The notes under the pieces: generated by a model
Database searches by the model: none
Told to the model about the DNA's origin: nothing
Seen by the model: only the letters and a program-made list of their open reading frames with translations
Program-made: the position numbers and the translations under genes
NCBI GenBank assembly: GCA_030144725.1
Contig: JASKMD010000021.1
Coordinates: 1,509,768-1,573,767 of the forward strand
Length of the DNA stretch: 64,000 nucleotides
From: Haematococcus lacustris
Taxonomy: Eukaryota > Chlorophyta > Chlorophyceae > Chlamydomonadales > Haematococcaceae
Direction: 5' to 3'
In this document: positions 1-9,081 of the stretch, piece after piece
How positions within the stretch are numbered: position 1 is the stretch's first letter
Layout: each line of letters begins with the position of its first letter

Positions 1-527
1 CATCGTAGGACCCTGTACAGGGTCCTGGCACACATGGTCAAAAGCATCCAAACGGAGTCAACATGACCAACAACCGGGTATGTAGGAATCCTAACAGGGT
101 TCTATCACATAGGGATGCAAAGAATGATTATAATATCAACACTCATAGGGTACACAGGACCCTGTACAGGGTCCTACGACCATGATGACGCTAGGAACCT
201 GTACAGGGTCCTAGGACACGGGCCATAGCTCATTCCTTGTTGGGACTTTTTGCATGCCATCTACTAGGTTGGGCAGCTGTAACCACCCTTTACAACCTCT
301 CATACTCACATTTCATGAAAAGTCACTTTGGTCACACGGTGCCAACTCCCTTAGCCAAAATCAGGGTCTCAGCCCCACACCTGGCCCAACAACTCGACAC
401 CGAGTGAGAATTACACTTTGGCCCAAGAGAGTCTTGTCATCCCCTAGATCACAGCAGCCCACATACCAAGTTTCAGACCTCAACTCTCAGGTTTTTCAAG
501 CCAGCCAGGCCTTAATTTGCACGAGTG
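1..527. mobile_element. Right end of a CACTC-terminated element, partial at window start
   Basis: The stretch ends at 511-527 with the inverted form of the terminus that opens the element at 698 (CACTCGTGCAAATTAAG). Positions 212-527 are a close inverted copy of 698-1005. Positions 1-211 carry the same type of GGACCCTG palindromes, here mostly with a TGTACA centre. It therefore looks like the end of a second family member, inserted in the opposite orientation into the same LINE 170 bp away. Its other end and target duplication lie outside the window, so its length and insertion history cannot be checked. Confidence 0.7.
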
Positions 528-697
528 CACGACTGATAAAACGAGAGCAACGAGCAACACAATCGCCCCCAACGAAGCCCACTCTACCCAAGGCGGGCAC
601 GAAACGGAACACAAAGGGAAGACAGATCCAAACCATCCCGAAGGATGTCGTGCGCATAGTAGGCCTTGACCTCCCAGGACTCTCCAGCTGGAAGGTG
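528..697 (+). pseudogene. Dualen LINE ORF fragment trapped between two CACTC elements
   Basis: In one frame this 170-bp piece encodes a peptide that aligns without gaps to the region just before the PHD finger in the longer LINE copy on the minus strand (the stretch ending QTIPEDV then PSWK; here QTIPKDV then SSWK). It stops at SSWKV, and the next homologous residue is encoded at 4660, after the 3.96-kb insertion. It is thus the upstream part of the LINE continued at 4658-7635. The reverse transcriptase and APE parts would lie upstream, beyond the element that ends at 527. Confidence 0.75.
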
Positions 698-1004
698 CAC
701 TCGTGCAAATTAAGGGCTGGCTGGCTTGAAAAACTTGAGAGTTCAGGTCTGAAACTTGGCATGTAGGTTGTTGAGACCTAGAAGAGGTCAAGACTCTCTT
801 GGGCCAAAGTGTAATTCTCACTCGGTGTCGAGTTGTTGGACCAGGTGTGGGGCTGTGACCCTGATTTTGGCTAAGGGAGTTGGCACCGAGTGATCAAAGT
901 GTCTTTTCATGAAATGTGAGTATGAGAGGTTGTAGAGGGTGGTTACAGCTGCCCAACCTAGTAGGTAGCATGCAAAAAGTCCAAGCCAGTGATGAGCTAT
1001 GGCC

Positions 1005-1990
1005 CGTGTCCTAGGACCCTGCGCAGGGTCCTAGCGTCACCATGGTCGTAGGACCCTGCGCAGGGTCCTGGCGACCCTGCGCAGGGTCCTACTGACCCTA
1101 TGAGTCAAGAGTTTTCCAGATTTTGTTCTGACCCTGTGTGCCAGGACCTTGTCAGGCTTCCCGCAGACCCTTTGCTAGGTCCTGTCGTTTCTGTTTGGTA
1201 TCCTCCCGACTCTGTGTGCCAGGACCCTGCGCAGGGTCCTACGACCATGGTGACGCTAGGACCCTGCGCAGGGTCCTACAGACCCTGCGCAGGGTCCTAA
1301 AAACCCTGTGCAGGGTCCTGCTGACCCTGTGTGCCAGGACCCTGCGCAGGGTCCTACGACCATGGTGGCGCTAGGACCCTGCGCAGGGTCCTGCAGACCC
1401 TGCGCCGGGTCCTGGAAACCCTGCGCAGGGTCCTGTTGACCCTGTGTGCCAGGACCCTGCGCAGGGTCCTACGACCATGGTTAGAATTAATAGTAAATAT
1501 TAGAACAACTATTTTGTAGTTTATTTTTAATATTACATGTATTTAATATTTAATAGGCGCTAGGACCCTGCACAGGGTCCTACAGACCCTGCGCAGGGTC
1601 CTGGTGACCCTGCGCAGGGTCCTGCTGACCCTGTGTGCCAGGACCCTGCGCAGGGTCCTTCGACCATGGTGACGCTAGGACCCTGCGCAGGGTCCTGGAA
1701 ACCCTGCGCCGGGTCCTGGAAACCCTGCGCAGGGTCCTGCTGACCCTGTGTGCCAGGACCCTGCGCAGGGTCCTACGACCATGGTTAGAATTAAAATTAA
1801 ATATTAGAACAACTATTTTGTACTTTATTTTTAACATTACATGTATTTAATATTTAAAAGGCGCTAGGACCCTGCGCAGGGTCCTGAAAACCCTGTGCAG
1901 GGTCCTGGTGACCCTGTGCAGGGTCCTGGCGCTCTGGCCTTCTGCAGGGTCCTACTGACCCTTTGTAGGGTCCTACTGACCCTGTGAAGG
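1005..1990. repeat. Left array of GGACCCTGCGCAGGGTCC palindromes
   Basis: About 23 copies of an 18-20 bp perfect or near-perfect palindrome, GGACCCTGCGCAGGGTCC, are separated by short spacers such as TGCTGACCCTGTGTGCCA. A larger unit with an AT-rich insert (about 1320-1560 and 1620-1870) is duplicated within the array. Each palindrome could form a hairpin in single-stranded DNA or RNA. Apparent short proteins across it (LRRVL- or GPCAG-type repeats) are translations of the repeat and are not treated as genes. Confidence 0.9.
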
Positions 1991-4105
1991 GTCTTGCTGA
2001 CTGGCACAGGTCGGTGGCATCTGGATGAAAGCCATAATGGAAAATTTCAAAAAAGCCAGCAACATGGCATGCAACCTCGCAGCCTTCTTGTCACCTAGCC
2101 AACTTGCAACGTCCCTGCTCTACAACACGCCTAGCACAAACGCGATGTACGTGCTCTACATTGCGACATCTCGTACTGCCAAGTCGATGAACAACGCCGA
2201 AGGTGCGTCTCTAGCTAGTAGCGACTTCCAATTGCAATGAGTCAGCTCCACGCATTCAGAGCCTCGTAACTCAGCTCGCAGCCAGGCCCGAAACTATGCT
2301 CGCTTCCAGTCACATCGCACCTAGCTAGCTAGCTCAGACACGCAACTTAGCTGCAACTTAGCCTAGCCAGCAGTGCAGCCCCAGCCACTTCCCCTACCAT
2401 GAGGCAGCCGGATGCTAGGCATACAACCATCTACGTCGCTAGCTCAGCCACGCAGTCCAGCTAGTTCACCAGCATCGCAGCCATCCACACAACCTCGCAT
2501 TTTCGAAACGTTACAGCCACGCAGCAACGCAAAAAGGCAACGTAGCAAGCCTAGCCACACAGCGACACACAACGAGCGAGCCTCGCCGTCAGCCATGCAA
2601 ACATCCATGCGCATTTGTCAAGGTGAGTGGCTATCCCTCTGCAAGTATGTAGCACCGCTTAACATCTGGCATGCCTTTTGAGCTGCTGCAAGATTGATGG
2701 TTTGACCCTTCCCCTTTGCCACCACCACCTCCCAGGCCGTCGTCGCACCTTGCCCCACTCCCTATCCTTCCTTGCAGCCTGGAGCAACCTCCTCCTTCCC
2801 TCCCTCCTTCCCTCCCTCCTTCCCTCCCTCCCTCACGCCCTTTCTCGCGCCCTCCCTCACGCCCTCCCTCCCTCTACATGTCTCTACAGGTGGCTACAGG
2901 TCCCCTTACCTTACTGCCCTATCATTCCCCTTCCCTTCCCACTCGCCCTTGACCTCACCCTCACCTCCACCCTCACCCTCACCCTCACCTTGGCAGGTGA
3001 GTAAGCATGCATGTTGTGGTTCGTATTGTCTTGCATTGGGGAGCTTGTGCTGGGTTGCATCAGAGAAGCCACCAGCAAGGATACGACAAGGTTTGAGCGC
3101 TTGTACACCGGTGAGTGCACATGCTCTGGTGGTGTCAGCCTAGCCTGCCCATTTCTGGTCATGCATGTCCTTATTCATCTGCTTGCTGGCTTATCTTTGC
3201 TTGCAGTTGTTGACAGCTTGAGTATGACAAGTGTAACATGGCTTGGTGATTGCAAGCAAGGCGGTAGCGGCGTGACATGGAGGGGGGCATGGAGCATAGC
3301 TGTAAGTGGCCAGTCCCTGCACATGAGTTGTCACCAATGCCAAGCCTAATTGCAAGGATGCCTCTTGCTGCCGCAGGTCTGATGGTCACACTGCTGCCCC
3401 TTGACCCCTTCTCCCTTCCCCCTTCCCTGCCCAATCCCACCACCACCACTTCCGAGTCTGCCACCTACCTACCCTCCTCCCATCCTCCTCCTCCCTTCCT
3501 CCCCTCCTCCCCTCCTTCCCTCCTCCCCTCCTCCCCTCCCCTCTCCTCTCCCCCACCCCATGGCACCCAGCAGCCCTTGGCGTAGCAGCCTGGAGCGGGC
3601 AGCCTGGAGCGGGCAGCCTGGAGCGAGCAGCCTCGAGCGGGCAGCCTGAAGCGGGCAGCCTGGAGCGGGCAACCTGGAGCCAAGCCTAGCCCAGCCTAGC
3701 CTAGATCAACCTGATTTGGTGCCATGGGGCATAGGCAGCAAGGCAAAGTGCTTAGCAGTCCCGTGATGAGGGGTTAGCCCATAGCAATGAAATGCATCCA
3801 ATCCTTGTGGTTGTGCACATCGCATAGGTTGTGAGTAAGGCATGAGTCGTTGTGTTGTTGTTGTTGTTGCAGTGGTATTGTGTTGTGGTGTTGTGTGGTG
3901 TGGCCATCTGGCATCAATGCATGTGCTTAGCATCAGCAATACATGTCGTTTGTAGTGGTGTTGCATACGTTGTACCATAAGACATGACATGGCAGGTTTC
4001 CGCGTGCAAGGTGAATGTCATGATGGCTTAGATGACATGCACGTGAGCAACAAGAGGGAGAGTGCATGAGGGGTAATGTTGTAGTAGCAAGTACAAGAAT
4101 CATGC
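1991..4105 (+). other. Core of CACTC element 1: pyrimidine-rich, splice-like modules
   Basis: No convincing protein is encoded here. From about 2600 the sequence alternates donor-like GTGAGTG or GTAAGTG motifs (2623, 2997, 3111, 3301), CCTAA-type branch-point-like words, and acceptor-like TGCAAG or CCGCAG ends (2692, 3375). These are followed by GATTGATGGT- or GTCTGATGGT-like words and long CCCTCC/CTTCCC tracts. A GCAGCCTGGAGCGG repeat occupies 3585-3672, and a GTT-rich stretch with an ATCAATGCATGTGCTTAGCAT word follows at 3855-3935. Homologous sequence lies at about 31170-32120. It could be an intron-rich transcript of a low-complexity gene or captured host introns. Confidence 0.6.
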
Positions 4106-4109
4106 CATG

Positions 4110-4510
4110 TTATCAGGTCAGCAGGACCCTGTAAAACTGCCATCAGAACCCTGCACAGGGTCGCCAGGACCCTGCGCCGGGTCACCAGGACCCTGCGCAG
4201 GGTCACCAGGACCCTGCAAATGGTCAGCAGGACCCTGTAAAAACTGCCATCAAAACCCTGCACAGGGTCGCCAGGACCCTGCGCCGGGTCACCAGGACCC
4301 TGCGCAGGGTCACCAGGACCCTGCAAATGGTCAGCAGGACCCTGTAAAAACTGCCATCAAAACCCTGCACAGGGTCGCCAGGACCCTGCGCCGGGTCACC
4401 AGGACCCTGCGCAGGGTCACCAGGACCCTGCAAATGGTCGTCAGGACCCTGCAAATGGCCGATGCGCTAGGACCCTGCGCAGGGTCGCCAGGACCCTGCG
4501 CAGGGTTTTT
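4110..4510. repeat. Right array of GGACCCTG palindromes, inverted relative to the left array
   Basis: About three copies of a unit of roughly 120 bp contain CAGGACCCTGCGCAGGGTCAC and variants with CCGG or AAAT centres. Read on the minus strand, the spacers (GGTCCTGGTGACCC, GGTCCTGCTGACC) match those of the 1005-1990 array, so the two arrays are convergent inverted repeats around the core. Confidence 0.85.
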
Positions 4511-4657
4511 TCGGATTTCAAATGGTTATAACATCGCACGAACTTTGAGTTTTTCAATGACAACAACGGCGTTGAGTCGGCCTTTCCTGGGGCTATCTGC
4601 GGTATGCCTCCCGGGAGAAATGGTCCTGGTGACTTCCGGTCTTAATCGGCGCGAGTG

Positions 4658-7635
4658 TGGATAAAGCCTGCCGATGTAAACCCAACAACCTAGGCTGCTT
4701 ACTAGGGGCCATGTACAACCACCAAGAGGCCATTACCAGCATAGATGGCTGGCAATGGGACGGCATCAACAAGGAAAAGTACTACAAGGTACATTGGAAA
4801 CCCACAGTCATAGATAGATGGGCATTACCACTATGTGCAGAAGAAGGCTATACACCCGCACACATAGAGACCATTAGTAGGGACGAGGCTAAAGACGTGT
4901 GTACTTGTGAGCTGTGTTGGCTACCAAGAGGGGACAGCCCCACGCGCCACAACTGCAAGAGGGCCTACCACCCAAGCTGCCTCGAGCAAGCCCACCTGTC
5001 AGGACACAAGGAACCAGGATACTGGCTGTGCCCTATATGCAAGTTTGGCAGCAATGACTTCAAGACTACCATGCGTCAGTCAGCGCACTCGGACCTCATA
5101 CGAGTACACTGGCACCCCACTCTCGAACCGCCGCCGCTCATCACGGCACACCTGGACTACACGGCAAAGCGCAACGACTACGACGAGGAAAACAGGCAGA
5201 TACAAGAGGCCAGACATGCAACACACCCGACAGGGACTGCCGGATCCGCACACATGGCTACCCCGGTGCACCAACCTGCACTCCAAGGCCACCTTCCAAA
5301 CCTACCCCATCAACCCGCAGACGGACATCGTCGGGACGGGCAATTGCGAAACCTTCCTCCAACTCCACCCCCACATGACCACCCCCGCGATGAGCCTCAG
5401 CACGGGGGAAACCATTATGCCACAACACGACCTAGTGCAACACGTAACGGTCCACGACGAGTCGGGTGGCACAGTAGGCCACCTGACAAAACACCAACAC
5501 CACAGGACACACAGCGCAGCCACCACCCCATGAGAGTGGCACAAGACAAAGCCCTTACCACCCTACACACCACACGATCCTTCACTAGCACCGTCCAAAG
5601 CTGGGCTAATCCACTCACAGTTAGACCGGAAACCACTACCTATTGGAGCCCTGACATCAATGACACGGCCTTTGGTGCACACCACAACTGCCTACTGGTG
5701 CGCCACACTGGGCTATCCACATGGAATGTACTGGCAGACGATGCAGTGGCACTGAAATGCGTCAACCATGCCATACACTCAGCTACACAGGAGGAGGCCA
5801 TGGCCACCATCATGCTGATCCCTGGAAAAAAGGGCATCTCCTACCCAAAACACATTGACACTTTGCGGCGCTACCCTGAGTACTGCCAGCACCTGGCTAG
5901 CATACCCCCCACCAAGACTAGATGCTCCAAGCCAGGCGAGCACGCCAACCTCCACATCTACGTCATCTGGAATGCAGCGGGACAACACCTCGTCACCAAA
6001 GGCAACCCCCAAGGATGGCTGGCTAGCACCGCCACTGCCCTCCACCCCCAACGAGACACACACCCAATCCGCAACAGACCAACGAATCAAAGCCAGCCGG
6101 CCACACCCCCTAACGGTCACAAACAACATATGCGCTTGCCGTTGGACAAGGCCCTCCCCACCTCGGGGCACCAACGCAGCCACCAACAGCTCACGCAACA
6201 TTCCACGACGCAGCCACGGATGGCCATCACCGAATGGGCCATGATCGCGTACTTGGACGGCAGTTGCATTAAGACCTCGGGGGCAGCCCCGGCGAGCGTC
6301 GGGGCGGGGGTCTATATCCCGGAGGACAACGTCCTCATCACCGTCGCCTTGGACGACCTAGAAAGCAACACCATCAACAAGGCAGAACTCACAGCGATAC
6401 ACGCGGCACTCAAAGCGGGGGCCAAACGCATCGCCACCGACAGCCTTTGCTCCCTCTACCAGATCCGCCGAGCCCTCGCTAACCCGATGTCGCTCTTCAC
6501 ACACGGACATAACGACATCCTGACAGCCATTGCCACCCTTATCATCGACAGCCCCGTGACAATCCAATTCTTCAAAGTCCGGGCCCACTCGGGCATCATC
6601 GGCAACGAAGGCGCCGATGCCCTCGCAAAGCACGCGGCGCTACACCCAGAGCTCGCCAACACCCCGGCCTACAGCCCGACCACACGGAAAGAGACGAAGA
6701 CCTGGCTCAGCAACGAAATCGACGGCGACCCCCCCGCCCCATTGCCGTACTGCCGCCAAAGCGTGCGAGCACACATGCACCGCAAACACAAGCTTGGCCT
6801 TGCCAACCAAGACAGTATCTACTACCAAATGTCCCAAGAAATCACCAAAGTCGCGGCGAAAAGAGCGGGCGAAAGAGTGATGACCGACACGAACATCTCC
6901 ATCCACGCGCAACGAACTGCCCTACTCTACCGCACCGGCGGGCTCTACAAACAAAAGCTGGCCATGCGCTGGGAACGGGCGATTGACGACCGGTGTCCAC
7001 TATGTGGGGAAGCCGACAGCGCCACTCACCTCCTCTCGGGCTGCAGCGAAACACAACCGCTGGTGCAGGAAAGGCACAATGGAGCCGGACGCCTCATCAC
7101 TAAAGCCATAAGCAAGGGAACCCTGGGCGGGTACATCCGGTTCGCGGACACCGGCAGTTGGGAGAAGGGCGCAAAAGAAAACCTTGACCTCCCTAATGAC
7201 TCACTACACACCACACTACGAGCACTCGGATTAAAGACAGCAGCAACCAAAAACACAACCAGACCAGACATTCTCATGGTGACACCTCTAAAGAAGGGAC
7301 GCGGCAAAGCCACCAAACATGTCACCATTATAGAAATCAAATACTGCTCGGACTCAAGGTGGACGGACCAGCTAGACAAGGCACTCAACCAACACACCAA
7401 CCTAGCTCAAACCATACGCAAGGAAGGCCACATGGTGGAGATTAGACCAATCCTCCTTGGCATAGGTGGCATCACGTATGAAGCACACACACGGCAACAC
7501 CTCCTGGCCTTGGGGGTTTCACAAGATAACACTACTAAACTATTAAACAAGTTAACAAGACATGCGGTGGAGACAGCCCACTCCATTGCAAAGTCAAGCT
7601 ACAGAGTCAAGGCTACTAAGAGGGAGGGAGGGTAG
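4658..7635 (+). pseudogene. Dualen/RandI LINE polyprotein, C-terminal half (copy 2)
   Basis: An open frame of about 990 codons continues the fragment at 528-697. Visible domains are a PHD-type C4HC3 finger (CTCELC...HNCKRAYHPSC...WLCPIC, about 4900-5050), RNase H1 (YLDGS at about 6250, NKAEL, TDSL, NEGADALAKH at 6604), a CCHC finger (CPLCGEADSATHLLSGC, about 6991-7044) and a restriction-like endonuclease with RPDI (7261) and IEIKYC (7330), the PD-(D/E)xK signature. There is no ATG at the left end; the frame is open because the insertion created an arbitrary start. Between about 5210 and 5490 the conserved protein sequence (HTRQGLPDPHTWLPRC) lies in the +1 frame, so two compensating frameshifts are present. 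Fragmented, most likely dead. Confidence 0.85.
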
Positions 7636-7751
7636 GGGAGTCGCCTCTTCTTTGGCTTGGTTGGTGGGAGCAAGCCGTGCCCCAGGCGGTAGCCCCTTCC
7701 TTAATGCACGCCGGTGAATACCGGAGTAGTCTTCTTCTTCTTCTTCTTCTT
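7636..7751 (+). other. Dualen LINE 3' UTR, terminal hairpin and (TTC)n tail
   Basis: After the stop codon, CCTTAATGCACG leads into a stem-loop (CCGGT-GAAT-ACCGG, about 7711-7724), then AGTAGTC and a (TTC)n run to 7751. The same order is found at the 3' ends of the LINE remnants at 22690-22745 (minus) and 14620-14690, with compensating stem changes. It probably marks the RNA 3' end recognised for target-primed reverse transcription. Confidence 0.7.
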
Positions 7752-7883
7752 GTGTGGTGTGGAAGGTTGGAAGGGCAGGCAGCCCAGCCCTCCTGCTGCA
7801 CCCTAGCTGTTGCTCCCTGGCCAAGCAGGGGCAGGGCTGGCCAATCCTGTTGTTGCAGCTGCACTCTAGCTGCTGCACCATGG

Positions 7884-8381
7884 TCAGGCAACAGGCACAT
7901 AAATCATCACCACTGCAAATACCTGGCGTGCATCAAGCTGCTTCGAAACGTCAGCAATGTCCCTCTTCATCAAAGCCTGCTCTGTCTTCATCTCTGCCAT
8001 GGCAATCTTCATGCCCGAAACTTCGGCTAGGAACTCGCCCTTCTGGTCTCCAAGCTGCTTTGACAAGCCCGCGATTACAATCACGAGCTCGCACTTCACT
8101 TCCGCAAGCTGCTTTGCCAAGCCCGCATTTGCAGCAAGGAGCTCGCCCCTCAAGTCCGCATCTGCAGACAGCAGTTCGCCCCTCAATGCCGCATTTGCAG
8201 TCAGCAGCTCGCCTCTAAATGCCGCATTTGCAGTCAGCAGCTCGCCCCTCAATGCCGCATTTGCAGACAGCAGCTCGCCCCTCAATTCCGCAACCTGCTT
8301 TGCCATGCCCCAGTGGGCGAAACCCACCATGGCTGCCCCTATTCCTAGTCCTGCTGGATAAGTGAAGCGCGTGTCAACCAA
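7884..8381 (-). CDS. Coiled-coil protein with tandem NAALRGELLTA repeats
   Basis: The 165-residue frame begins with a short hydrophobic segment (PAGLGIGAAMVGFAHWG, residues 9-25). Five 13-residue repeats of the type ELRGELLSANAAL follow, then Lys/Glu-rich heptads (AKQLAEVKCEL, MKTEQALMKRDI). Heptad spacing predicts one long coiled coil. The form resembles small membrane-anchored coiled-coil proteins of the DUF1640/CCDC90 type, but that is only a similarity of style. The start Met was chosen because it precedes the hydrophobic segment. A truncated inverted copy lies at 8436-8648. Function unknown; it may be a captured host-gene fragment. Confidence 0.45.
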   Translation of the reverse strand: MVDTRFTYPAGLGIGAAMVGFAHWGMAKQVAELRGELLSANAALRGELLTANAAFRGELLTANAALRGELLSADADLRGELLAANAGLAKQLAEVKCELVIVIAGLSKQLGDQKGEFLAEVSGMKIAMAEMKTEQALMKRDIADVSKQLDARQVFAVVMIYVPVA

Positions 8382-8435
8382 CTGGTTGATATTGTACAGA
8401 GGCGCCTCGTGTCAACCAACTGGTTGATACTTTAC

Positions 8436-8648
8436 AGAGGCGAGCTCCTAGCTGCAAACGCGGGCTTGGCAAAGCAGCTTGCGGAAGTGAAGTGCGAGCT
8501 CGTGACTGCAACTGCGGGCTTGTCAAAGCAGCTTGGAGACCAAAAGGGCGAGTTCCTAGCCGAAGTTTCGGGCATGAAGGTTGCCATGGAAGAGATGAAG
8601 ACAGAGCAGGCTTTGATGAAGAGGGACATTGCTGACGTTTCGAAGTAG
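8436..8648 (+). pseudogene. Inverted 3' partial copy of the coiled-coil gene
   Basis: This frame repeats the C-terminal half of the minus-strand coiled-coil protein (AKQLAEVKCEL, SKQLGDQKGEFLAEV, MKTEQALMKRDIADVSK) and then ends at TAG where the minus-strand copy continues QLDARQ (CAG to TAG). It lacks the hydrophobic N terminus and most 13-residue repeats. It arose through the inverted duplication. Confidence 0.65.
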
Positions 8649-8802
8649 CTTGATGCACGCTAGGTTTTTGCAGTGGTGATGATTTATGTGCCTGTTGCCT
8701 GGCCATGGTGCAGCAGCTAGAGTGCAGCTGCAACAACAGGATTGGTTCGCCCTGCCCCTGCCTGGCCAGGGAGCAACAGCCAGGGTGTTGCAGGAGTGCT
8801 GG

Positions 8803-9040
8803 TAAAGGCAGCACAGCACTCGTTAGAGGGATGGCCTCGACCGGACAAACGCAGTAACAAATATGGGGCGAGCTAACGCTCACCTAAAGGCAGCACAGCA
8901 CTCGTTAGAGGGATGGCCTCGACCGGACAAACGCAGTAAAGGCCCTACCGCAGAGCGCGAACTAAAACTGCCTCACACTTTAGTCAAGTACTCCGAGAAA
9001 CTCTGATGGTCTGACTGACCTCAACCTCCTTAATCCAACA
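8803..9040 (-). repeat. Copia 3' LTR
   Basis: 238-bp LTR ending in CCAACA on the plus strand (TGTTGG on the minus strand). It contains an internal direct repeat of the roughly 50-bp AAAGGCAGCACAGCACTCG unit, also present in the other LTR. Confidence 0.9.
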
Positions 9041-9081
9041 CTCCCACTCAGGCAGCCAGCAGAGTTACCCACACACACTTG

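Larger units (their letters stand above)
698..4657. mobile_element. CACTC-terminated element 1 (3,960 bp) inserted in a Dualen LINE
   Basis: The left terminus CACTCGTGCAAATTAAG (698-714) and the right terminus CTTAATCGGCGCGAGTG (4641-4657) are inverted repeats with 14 of 17 matches. The dinucleotide TG at 696-697 is repeated at 4658-4659. Removing the element plus one TG joins SSWKV to DKAC in frame, matching the uninterrupted LINE copy residue for residue. CACT-type ends suggest the CACTA/Mirage/Chapaev (CMC) superfamily, but the 2-bp duplication is shorter than the usual 3 bp of plant CACTA elements. No transposase is recognisable, so it is probably non-autonomous. Inside are a 0.3-kb subterminal region, an array of palindromes, a 2-kb pyrimidine-rich core, and a second array in inverted orientation. 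Confidence 0.75.
7795..8797. repeat. Large inverted duplication around a coiled-coil gene
   Basis: Positions about 7795-8140 and 8440-8797 are inverted copies of each other, covering the 3' part of a coiled-coil gene and its downstream flank (GCAGCTGCACTCTAGCTGCTGCACCATGG on one side, its complement on the other, with indels). The centre holds a direct repeat of about 36 bp (8367-8402 and 8407-8440) containing the palindrome TCAACCAACTGGTTGA. The right end of the duplication is cut by the copia insertion at 8803. Confidence 0.75.

Noticed and set aside
254..821. Small ORFs of 88-170 codons in both directions at 254-821
   Set aside because: They arise from the inverted arms and the LINE scrap between them; the two strands give mirror-image peptides.
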